Assembly (NCBI GenBank): GCA_027451455.1 | Contig: DAIDJI010000295.1 | Span: 1-6,860, forward strand | Source: Planctomycetales bacterium | GTDB lineage: Bacteria; Planctomycetota; Planctomycetia; Isosphaerales; Isosphaeraceae | Length of the DNA: 6,860 nt | Direction of reading: 5' to 3' | In this document: piece after piece, positions 1 through 6,401 of the stretch | Layout: each line of letters opens with the position of its first letter | Position numbering within the stretch: the stretch's first letter is position 1 | Position numbers and translations under genes: made by a program | The notes under the pieces: generated by a model | Database searches by the model: none | What the model was told of the DNA's origin: nothing | What the model saw: the letters and a program-made list of their open reading frames with translations, nothing else

Positions 1-1137
<1,137 letters not shown>

Positions 1138-1225
1138 CCCGACCATCCCCACGAATGGACAACCGCGTGCGACGGCTCGATCGATCAGGGACGATCGCCG
1201 CCGAACAACTTCGACCCCACGTGCC

Positions 1226-1232
1226 AAGGAGG
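1226..1232 (+). promoter_or_regulatory. Shine-Dalgarno site of hpnH
   Basis: AAGGAGG lies 8 bases before the ATG at 1241. It fixes the hpnH start, although the same frame stays open back to 941, overlapping the cyclase. Confidence 0.8.
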
Positions 1233-1240
1233 CCGCCTCG

Positions 1241-2245
1241 ATGCGATTCCCTCTGCCGATGACCACGCGGATCGCCAAGCATGTCGTGCGCAAGCGGTTC
1301 GTTGAACGGGCCGGCAAGTTCCCGATGGTTCTGATGCTCGAGCCGCTCCACGCCTGCAACTTGACCTGCACAGGCTGCGGCCGAATCCGCGAGTATGAGA
1401 CAACAATCAAGCAGCGGCTCAGCCTCGAGGAATGCCTCGCGGCCGTCGACGAGGCCGATGCCCCGGTCGTCTCGATCTGCGGCGGAGAGCCGATGATCTA
1501 CCCGGCCATCGGCGAGCTGGTCGCGAAGATCCAGGAGCGCAAGAAGGTCGTCATCCTCTGCACCAATGGAATGTTCACCCGCAAACGCTTGCATGAATTT
1601 ACCCCAAGTCCGACGTTCTTCTTCAACGTCCACCTCGACGGGATGCGCGAGAATCACGATATCGCCGTCGAGCGCAAGGGGGTCTTTGACGCGGCGATCG
1701 ATGGGATCAAGGCGGCGAAGGAGGGCGGGTTCCTCGTCTGCTCGAACACGACGGTCTACCATGAGACCGACATGAACGAACTGGATGAGCTGTTCGCCTA
1801 CCTGACGCAGCTTGGCGTCGACGGCTTCATCATCTCGCCGGCGTACAGTTACTCAGCCGTCGCCACCAAGGAAATCTTCATGACCCGTGAGGACATCCGG
1901 GCGAAGTTCCAGGCGGCCGAGGCCATGTTCCGCAAGTATCGCTTCCACACCTCGCCGCTCTACCAGGAGTTTCTCCAGGGGAAGCGCGAGATGCAATGCA
2001 CCGCCTGGGCCAGCCCGACGCGGAACATCAAGGGCTGGAAGGGTCCCTGCTACCTGATCACCGACACCCACCACGAGTCGCTTTCCGACCTGATGGAAAA
2101 GACCGAGTGGGAAAAGTTCGGCCATGGCAACGACCCGCGATGCCAGGATTGCATGGTCCACGTCGGGTACGAAACCGGGGCTGCGGTCGGGGTCAACAAC
2201 AGGCTCGGTGATCTCTTCAAGACGATCAAGTGGCAGATGAGCTAA
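1241..2245 (+). CDS. hpnH: Hopanoid biosynthesis radical SAM protein HpnH (adenosyl-hopene synthase)
   Basis: This 334-residue protein belongs to the HpnH family, which uses a [4Fe-4S] cluster and S-adenosylmethionine to add a 5'-deoxyadenosyl group to diploptene. The product, adenosylhopane, is the first C35 intermediate of bacteriohopanepolyols. The radical SAM motif C-N-L-T-C-T-G-C is at residues 39-46 (Cys39, 43, 46), and the SAM-binding G-G-E-P is at 81-84. The tail carries the family-typical segments C-T-A-W-x-S-P-T-R-N near 253 and C-Q-D-C-M-V-H-x-G-Y-E near 301, giving four more cysteines (253, 270, 301, 304). The C-terminus ends about 30 residues after the last Cys pair, somewhat shorter than many proteobacterial homologues. 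The ATG at 1241 is chosen for its strong Shine-Dalgarno site and because homologues begin with a similar P-L-x-x-x-x-R-I stretch. It sits between the cyclase and the hpnG-like gene (22-base gap), so co-transcription is likely. Confidence 0.93.
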   Translation: MRFPLPMTTRIAKHVVRKRFVERAGKFPMVLMLEPLHACNLTCTGCGRIREYETTIKQRLSLEECLAAVDEADAPVVSICGGEPMIYPAIGELVAKIQERKKVVILCTNGMFTRKRLHEFTPSPTFFFNVHLDGMRENHDIAVERKGVFDAAIDGIKAAKEGGFLVCSNTTVYHETDMNELDELFAYLTQLGVDGFIISPAYSYSAVATKEIFMTREDIRAKFQAAEAMFRKYRFHTSPLYQEFLQGKREMQCTAWASPTRNIKGWKGPCYLITDTHHESLSDLMEKTEWEKFGHGNDPRCQDCMVHVGYETGAAVGVNNRLGDLFKTIKWQMS

Positions 2246-2267
2246 CGGAAACGGTGTCACCTCGACG

Positions 2268-3056
2268 ATGAGCCCGGGCGATCGAGCTTCAGGTGCAGGA
2301 CGGGTCGTGCGCGGCGGGGTCGCGCCCGCACCCGTCCCGGCCGATGTTGGGATTGTCGCGGCGATGTCGATGGAGGTCGGCTACCTGGTCGACCAGCTCC
2401 GGAGAGTCCGGAAATATCACGCAGCGTCGATACCGGTGATCGAGGGGGAACTGGGCGGGAAGATCGTCGCGATTGCTCTCGGCGGTATGGGCCGCAAATC
2501 GGCCCGGCGTGCCACCTCCATCCTCCTTGATGGTCATCGCCCGAGCTGGGTTGTCTCGGCGGGCTTCGCCGGGGCGCTAAGCCTTTCTCTCAACCGGTAT
2601 GACGTGATCCTTCCGGCCGAGGTGATCGACCTGGAAGGGCAGCGATTCTCCATCGATCGGCCGAGTTCGATCAGCGGTCTCGGGCCCGAGACCCGGACGC
2701 TAGCAACCGTCGACCGGGTGATCCTCGACGCAGCCGAGAAACGCCGGCTGCACGAGGAGACCGGCGCCGACCTGGTCGACATGGAGACCTCGGCGGTGGC
2801 CGAGATCTGCGCACAGCGACTCGTCCGGTTCCTTTCGGTCCGGGTCGTCAGCGACGACGCGAGGAGCGACCTGCCGCGCGAGGTCGCCTCCCTGATGTCG
2901 AAGACGGGGAGCTACCGGATTGGGGCGGCACTCCGGGCCATCTGGAACCGCCCCTCCAGCGTGAAGGATTTCTGGTCGCTCCAGGAGCAGGCCCTCGAGG
3001 CCGCCGACCGACTGGCGACCTTTCTGGTACGCTGCCTGGGCGAACTTCCCACGTAA
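2268..3056 (+). CDS. hpnG: HpnG-like hopanoid-associated nucleoside phosphorylase (adenosylhopane adenine removal)
   Basis: This 262-residue protein is of the PNP/MTA-SAH nucleosidase fold. Placed directly after hpnH, its likely job is to release adenine from adenosylhopane, giving (phospho)ribosylhopane for later side-chain building. The core starts at G-I-V-A-A-M-S-M-E-V (28-37), followed by a G-G-M-G-R loop (72-76), S-A-G-F-A-G-A-L (97-104), V-D-M-E-T-S-A-V-A-E (170-179) and V-V-S-D-D (193-197). By comparison with MTA/SAH nucleosidase, Glu36, Glu173 and Asp196 or Asp197 are the expected ribose/base contacts, and all are present. The ATG at 2268 has no clear Shine-Dalgarno site. An in-frame GTG at 2307 has AGGA six bases upstream and would remove 13 of the roughly 25 poorly conserved leading residues. 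The symbol rests on context as much as on sequence; a general MTA/SAH nucleosidase is the alternative. Confidence 0.82.
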   Translation: MSPGDRASGAGRVVRGGVAPAPVPADVGIVAAMSMEVGYLVDQLRRVRKYHAASIPVIEGELGGKIVAIALGGMGRKSARRATSILLDGHRPSWVVSAGFAGALSLSLNRYDVILPAEVIDLEGQRFSIDRPSSISGLGPETRTLATVDRVILDAAEKRRLHEETGADLVDMETSAVAEICAQRLVRFLSVRVVSDDARSDLPREVASLMSKTGSYRIGAALRAIWNRPSSVKDFWSLQEQALEAADRLATFLVRCLGELPT

Positions 3057-3081
3057 GAACGAGTGCCAACCAGGACCATCG

Positions 3082-3477
3082 TTACTCGCGCAACTCGCGA
3101 TAGGTCCGTTGAAGCTCGATCTGCGATCGCAATTCTTCATCATCGTCGCTGTCGACGGAACCCCAAGCCAGTGGGAAGGAAGGTCTGACGACTGGCATCG
3201 CGGTTGGGGTCGGTGATGGCTCCGTCGAATAATCCTGGGAGTGAGGAAGACGGGCGAGGTCCCAGATGCTCGGGAAGCCGTCAGGATCCGTGGTTTCGGC
3301 GGCCCGGATGATCATCTTCAGGCTGTCGAACTCGGCCGAATCAGCCGAGATGATCAGCGTGGGGATACCATGATGGTGGACCCGAATCCGCTCGGGAGTC
3401 ACTCCCGCATGGATCAACCAACGTCGGGCGCGGTCGAGAGTCTCGGAATGTGCGAACGAGTGCGTAAGATAGAGCAT
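3082..3477 (-). CDS. Hypothetical protein, 131 residues, possible alpha/beta domain with acidic, proline-rich tail
   Basis: I do not recognise this family. The start ATG (3477-3475) has GGAGG at 3489-3485 on the minus strand, 7 bases upstream, so it is preferred over the longer frame reaching 3582. Residues 1-72 look like a compact alternation of strands and helices (M-L-Y-L-T, helix 10-25, I-R-V-H-H-H-G, T-L-I-I-S, helix 47-61), which could be a small ferredoxin-like fold. Residues 82-105 are rich in Pro, Ser and Thr and look disordered, 108-115 are acidic (D-S-D-D-D-E-E), and the end is a charged helix. There are no Cys residues, membrane segments or signal peptide. It converges on hpnG, with stop codons 25 bases apart and no terminator visible between. 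It may share a transcript with the membrane-protein gene at 3709-4179, but 231 bases separate them. Its role is unknown. Confidence 0.7.
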   Translation of the reverse strand: MLYLTHSFAHSETLDRARRWLIHAGVTPERIRVHHHGIPTLIISADSAEFDSLKMIIRAAETTDPDGFPSIWDLARLPHSQDYSTEPSPTPTAMPVVRPSFPLAWGSVDSDDDEELRSQIELQRTYRELRE

Positions 3478-3708
3478 TATCTTTCCTCCGAATGACCAGA
3501 CTTGGGACGGTCGGAGTACGCAAGGGCAATACCTGAGTTCGTCACAGCCCCTACGGGCTGGAAAGGAAGTGGCGATCGCCAACTTCAGGAATCATCCTAC
3601 CCACGGATACGTCGTAAAGGAATGGAGAGTTCGCGACACGAACAGGTTTTTCGGCGTAGAGCCGCCGAGTGCGCAAGCGTGCAAGAAGGGACATCCGAAA
3701 GCTCGGGT
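3478..3708. other. Intergenic region between two minus-strand genes
   Basis: These 231 bases hold no convincing gene on either strand; the short frames crossing it lack ribosome sites and family resemblance. It contains the Shine-Dalgarno site of the 131-aa gene at its left end, a compact 6-bp stem-loop at 3545-3560 (CAGCCC, loop CTAC, GGGCTG), and a weak 5-bp hairpin at 3629-3643 followed by five T on the plus strand. It could be the leader of the 131-aa gene, but no clear promoter was recognised. Confidence 0.5.
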
Positions 3709-4179
3709 TCATTTCGCGGGTGTCGCGGGAGCGACCGGACGCGGGACCGACTGCCGGACCGGCTTGTTCAGGATCAGCGAGCGAGACGACGACTGCATCG
3801 TCGGAACCGGTTTCTTGAGCAGGCTCTCGACGCCCATGGTCGCCAGGCCGGTGATCAGGGCCATGGTCGCCAGGCCAAGACCCAGGCCATGCCAGGGGTG
3901 GAACTGGAAGATCAGCACGAAGACGCCGAACCAGACGATCCCCTGAAGAATCGTCCATGTAATATTCGATGTGAACATCGTCTCATAGGACGCTGCCAGG
4001 CCGCGAGCGCGGAGGATCGTGAGCAAAAGGGCGAGGAGGAGTGAGCCACCGGCGATCTTCAGGCCGGCGTGGGGGGTCACCTCGTCGTAGAGCTGGTCTT
4101 GGCCGATCTCGACGACCACGAAGCAGGCGACGAACAGAACGAGCCAGTAGATCAGCAAAGGCAGGATGAACGTCCACAT
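3709..4179 (-). CDS. Small integral membrane protein, about four transmembrane segments, unknown function
   Basis: This 156-residue protein has no family I can name. Hydrophobic stretches at about 4-24, 39-57, 74-93 and 97-117 suggest four membrane helices. The first begins almost at the N-terminus (M-W-T-F-I-L-P-L-L-I) and may act as a signal anchor. A Gly/Leu-rich run (G-L-G-L-G-L-A-T-M) opens the fourth. The C-terminal 35-40 residues are polar, basic and Pro-rich (K-K-P-V-P at 122-126, repeated P and A at the end) and probably lie in the cytoplasm. The Met at 4179 is the first start in the frame, and its ribosome site is poor. It is transcribed away from the isomerase operon, so the 173 bases at 4180-4352 should hold divergent promoters. 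Reading as a real gene is supported by the clean hydrophobic pattern on this strand; the opposite-strand frames look random. Confidence 0.75.
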   Translation of the reverse strand: MWTFILPLLIYWLVLFVACFVVVEIGQDQLYDEVTPHAGLKIAGGSLLLALLLTILRARGLAASYETMFTSNITWTILQGIVWFGVFVLIFQFHPWHGLGLGLATMALITGLATMGVESLLKKPVPTMQSSSRSLILNKPVRQSVPRPVAPATPAK

Positions 4180-4237
4180 GGCCGGGCGACCCGCATCTTG
4201 ACGGAAGGTGACCTCTTAGACCGATCGAGCTTTCTCT

Positions 4238-4243
4238 ATCTTA
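4238..4243 (-). promoter_or_regulatory. Candidate -10 element for the membrane-protein gene
   Basis: On the minus strand TAAGAT (4243 to 4238) matches four of six bases of TATAAT and lies about 60 bases before the ATG at 4179. A -35 box 17 bases further up is poor. The element resembles the candidate -10 at 6289-6294 (TAAGGT), both continuing as TAG-purine. The call is weak. Confidence 0.3.
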
Positions 4244-4293
4244 CCTGCGACGCCGCCGCGAGGCCACCGGTGCCTGGCGGTTTTCCCCGGTTC

Positions 4294-4302
4294 TGTTATT
4301 AT
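4294..4302 (+). promoter_or_regulatory. Candidate extended -10 promoter for the isomerase operon
   Basis: TGTTATTAT carries the extended -10 TG, one base, then TATTAT (five of six of the consensus). It is about 50 bases before the ATG at 4353 and stands out as the only AT-rich patch in a GC-rich stretch. No good -35 is seen 17 bases upstream, which an extended -10 can tolerate. A transcript from it would start near 4309. Confidence 0.4.
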
Positions 4303-4316
4303 GGCGGACGATACGC

Positions 4317-4332
4317 GACGGCCATCGCCGTC
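4317..4332 (+). other. Leader hairpin upstream of the first isomerase gene
   Basis: GACGGC (4317-4322), loop CATC, GCCGTC (4327-4332) forms a perfect 6-bp GC-rich stem. It lies in the expected 5' leader, about 10 bases before the Shine-Dalgarno GGGAG at 4342-4346. It could affect translation of the operon or be chance in GC-rich DNA. Confidence 0.3.
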
Positions 4333-4352
4333 CGGTTGCGCGGGAGACTTCG

Positions 4353-5177
4353 ATGATCCGCATCAGTGCCTTTGCCGACGAGATTTCGCAGGATCCCCAG
4401 GAGCAGGTGGACGTCCTGGACGGGCACGGGATCCGGGCGATCGAGTTCCGGGCAATCCACGGGACCAATGTTCTCGACCTCTCGGAGGCGCAGCACGCCG
4501 CCTTCCGCGATCTGCTCGTCTCGCGCGGGTTTGAGCTCAGCGCAATCGGTTCACCGATCGGGAAGATCCGGATTACGGATCCGTTCGGCGAGCACCTCCA
4601 GCGATTTGAGCGGGCGATGGAACTGGCCGAGTTCTATGAGGCGCCCCGGATTCGCATCTTTAGCTTCTACATGCCGCCAGGTGACGACCCCGCCTCCCAT
4701 CGAGACGAGGTACTGGCCCGGATGTCGGAACTGGCCCGACGCGCCACCGATCGGGGAATCACGCTCTTTCTCGAGAATGAGAAGGGGATCTACGGGGACA
4801 CCGCGGCGCGGGTACTCGATCTCCTCGAATCGGTCGGCTCACCGGCGCTCCGGCACGCGTTCGACCCGGCGAACTACGTCGAGGTCCGCCAGCCGATCGA
4901 CGACGCCTGGGCGCGACTCCGGCCGTTTGTCACCCACTTCCACGTCAAGGATTACGACGCGAACCTCGAGCGGAACGTCCCCGCTGGCGTCGGCGACGGT
5001 CAGATCCCCCGGCTGATCCAGGAGGCGGTCGACTCAGGTTATGAGGGCTTCGTGGTCCTGGAGCCGCACCTGACAATCGCCGGTCTCTCGTCGGGGTTCA
5101 CCGGGCCGGAGCGATTCGCCGAGGCGGTCGCCGCCCTCAAGGGGATCCTCGACGAGCGCAAGATTGCTTACTCCTGA
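4353..5177 (+). CDS. Sugar phosphate isomerase/epimerase-like TIM-barrel protein (cytosolic)
   Basis: This 274-residue protein is of the xylose isomerase-like (AP endonuclease 2) TIM-barrel family, which isomerises or epimerises sugars or related small molecules with a divalent metal. The expected metal ligands are in order at the barrel strand ends: Glu141 in L-E-N-E, Asp171 in F-D-P-A-N, His197 in H-F-H-V-K-D and Glu237 in L-E-P-H-L. The N-terminus I-S-A-F-A-D-E-I-S is characteristic of family members annotated as sugar phosphate isomerases. There is no signal peptide, so it should be cytosolic. The ATG at 4353 has GGGAG at 4342-4346. The next gene begins 46 bases after its stop and belongs to the same superfamily, so the two probably form an operon and may act on related compounds. 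The true substrate cannot be read from sequence; inosose/myo-inositol or keto-sugar chemistry is possible. Confidence 0.88.
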   Translation: MIRISAFADEISQDPQEQVDVLDGHGIRAIEFRAIHGTNVLDLSEAQHAAFRDLLVSRGFELSAIGSPIGKIRITDPFGEHLQRFERAMELAEFYEAPRIRIFSFYMPPGDDPASHRDEVLARMSELARRATDRGITLFLENEKGIYGDTAARVLDLLESVGSPALRHAFDPANYVEVRQPIDDAWARLRPFVTHFHVKDYDANLERNVPAGVGDGQIPRLIQEAVDSGYEGFVVLEPHLTIAGLSSGFTGPERFAEAVAALKGILDERKIAYS

Positions 5178-5210
5178 GACACAAGCCAGTCTCTCAACAC
5201 GTATCCATCC

Positions 5211-5214
5211 GGAG
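5211..5214 (+). promoter_or_regulatory. Shine-Dalgarno core of the Tat-exported isomerase gene
   Basis: GGAG lies 9 bases before the ATG at 5224. It selects that start over an upstream ATG at 5164, which would overlap the preceding gene and push the twin-arginine motif 20 residues inward. Confidence 0.6.
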
Positions 5215-5223
5215 TCCACGACC

Positions 5224-6204
5224 ATGAGCGACCAAATGCGGAATCGAAGGGCCTTCCTCAAGTCAACGGCCGCTGGAGCGGCGCTCCTCGGGCTCGGCGC
5301 ACGCGGGACGTGGGCCGGCGAGCCGACCGGCAACCCCGGAGCCGGCAAGATCGGCGACTTCAAGATCTCGCTGGCCGAGTGGTCCATTCACAAGGCGCTC
5401 TTCAACAAGGAGGTCTCGGAGAAGGAGTTCGGCAAGGTCGTCACCAACCTCGACTTCCCCCAGATCGCTCGCGACTTCGGCTGCGAGGGCGTCGAGTTCG
5501 TCAACCAGTTCTTCAAGGACCACGCCCACGATTCGGCCTACCTGAAGGACCTGAAAGCGCGTGCCAGTGACGTCGGCGTCACCTGCGTCTTGATCATGAT
5601 CGACGGCGAGGGCGACCTCAGCGCGAAGGACCAGAGCCATCGCAACAAGGCCGTCGACAACCACAAGAAGTGGGTCGATGCGGCCGCGGCGCTCGGTTGC
5701 CACGCGATCCGAGTCAATACTGGGAGCCACTACAGCCCCAGCAACGTCTCCGACGTCGCGGAAGCGTGTGGCCGGCTTACCGAGTACGGCCAGAACCACG
5801 GAATCAAAATCATCTGCGAGAACCACGGCGGTCCGTCGAGCAATCCCGACGCGATGCTCGCGTTGATGAAGGCCGTGGATAAGCCGACCTTCGGCACACT
5901 CCCCGATTTCGGCAACTTCCCCCGCCAGGGCGGCAAGTACGCGATCGACGTTTACGACGCGATCGCTCGGATGATGTCCTACGCCAAGGGCGTCTCGGCC
6001 AAGAGCTACGACTTCGACTCCGAGGGCCGCGAGACCATGCTCGACTACGCCCGCATCCTCAAGATCGTCACCGACGCCGGTTACAACGGCTTTGTCGGCA
6101 TCGAGTACGAGGGTGGGCGCCTCAGCGAGCCCGAGGGGATCAAGGCGACCAAGAAGCTCCTCGATTCGCTTCGAGGCGCCTCCTACCAGCCCCGGAACGC
6201 CTGA
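5224..6204 (+). CDS. Tat-exported sugar phosphate isomerase/epimerase-like TIM-barrel protein
   Basis: This 326-residue protein opens with a twin-arginine signal: N-R-R-A-F-L-K at 7-13, a hydrophobic Ala/Leu/Gly core at 15-25, and a likely cut after T-W-A (residue 31). It would therefore be exported folded, probably with its metal already bound. The rest is a xylose isomerase-like TIM barrel: F-K-I-S-L-A-E-W-S at 46-54, G-C-E-G-V-E-F at 86-92, I-R-V-N-T-G-S at 162-168, Glu199 in I-C-E-N-H-G-G, Asp228 in L-P-D-F-G-N, and I-E-Y-E-G at 293-297. At the place where the upstream paralogue has H-V-K-D, this protein reads S-A-K-S-Y-D (258-263), so the usual His ligand is absent. Secreted members are common in planctomycetes and are generally uncharacterised; sugar or polysaccharide-derived substrates in the periplasm are a guess. 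A strong stem-loop follows 15 bases after the stop. Confidence 0.9.
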   Translation: MSDQMRNRRAFLKSTAAGAALLGLGARGTWAGEPTGNPGAGKIGDFKISLAEWSIHKALFNKEVSEKEFGKVVTNLDFPQIARDFGCEGVEFVNQFFKDHAHDSAYLKDLKARASDVGVTCVLIMIDGEGDLSAKDQSHRNKAVDNHKKWVDAAAALGCHAIRVNTGSHYSPSNVSDVAEACGRLTEYGQNHGIKIICENHGGPSSNPDAMLALMKAVDKPTFGTLPDFGNFPRQGGKYAIDVYDAIARMMSYAKGVSAKSYDFDSEGRETMLDYARILKIVTDAGYNGFVGIEYEGGRLSEPEGIKATKKLLDSLRGASYQPRNA

Positions 6205-6218
6205 GAGGCGATCCCCTT

Positions 6219-6255
6219 GAGAGCTGGGGCCGCCCGCCGCGGCGGCCCCTCTCTC
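6219..6255 (+). terminator. GC-rich stem-loop, probable terminator of the isomerase operon
   Basis: GGGGCCGCC (6226-6234) pairs perfectly with GGCGGCCCC (6241-6249) around a 6-base loop. GAGAG (6219-6223) pairs with CTCTC (6251-6255) below a small internal mismatch, giving about 14 bp in all. It starts 15 bases after the stop at 6204. No run of T follows, so it is not a classic intrinsic terminator; it may work with Rho or protect the mRNA 3' end. Confidence 0.6.
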
Positions 6256-6265
6256 CACGCTTCAC

Positions 6266-6294
6266 TTGACCTCAATCGGTCCTGCCCGTAAGGT
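6266..6294 (+). promoter_or_regulatory. Candidate sigma70-type promoter for the glycosyltransferase
   Basis: TTGACC (6266-6271, five of six of the -35 consensus) is followed after exactly 17 bases by TAAGGT (6289-6294), which keeps the key T, A and last T of the -10. It lies just after the stem-loop and about 105 bases before the next gene, where a promoter is expected. Confidence 0.5.
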
Positions 6295-6364
6295 AGGCTC
6301 CGATTCGGAACAGGACCGACCGCCTGGAGGGTGCGTCGACTGTCCCGAGCAGGGCCGTCGCAGC

Positions 6365-6397
6365 CGCGAGGTCCGAGAACTCCGCGACCTTATCGCG
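6365..6397 (+). other. Leader hairpin abutting the glycosyltransferase ribosome site
   Basis: CGCGA (6365-6369) pairs with TCGCG (6393-6397), and GGTC (6370-6373) with GACC (6386-6389), with a 3-base bulge (6390-6392) on the right side and a 12-base loop. The stem ends where the purine-rich GAGGGA (6397-6402) begins, so folding could limit ribosome access. Nine GC-rich pairs may also be chance. Confidence 0.3.
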
Positions 6398-6401
6398 AGG
6401 G

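Noticed and set aside
1138..1240. Repeated CGATCG in the cyclase-hpnH gap as an operator or stem
   Set aside because: CGATCG is a common palindrome in this GC-rich sequence, and no longer symmetry or promoter surrounds it.
3629..3651. Hairpin GTTCG/CGAAC followed by TTTTT, resembling a plus-strand terminator
   Set aside because: The stem is only five pairs, a three-base gap precedes the T run, and no plus-strand gene ends there.
3502..4044. 180-codon plus-strand frame opposite the membrane protein
   Set aside because: It is mostly charged low-complexity sequence, whereas the minus strand there gives a clean four-helix membrane protein.
3464..4244. 11-base match CTCTATCTTAC shared by the start of the 131-aa gene and the region before the membrane gene
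   Set aside because: Several 11-base matches are expected by chance in a window of this length, and one copy is coding sequence.
5263..6258. 331-codon open frame on the minus strand across the Tat-exported isomerase gene
   Set aside because: It mirrors a gene with clear motifs on the plus strand. The predicted protein is low-complexity Val/Ala/Gly/Asp/Glu, typical of antisense frames in GC-rich DNA, and it has no recognisable motif.
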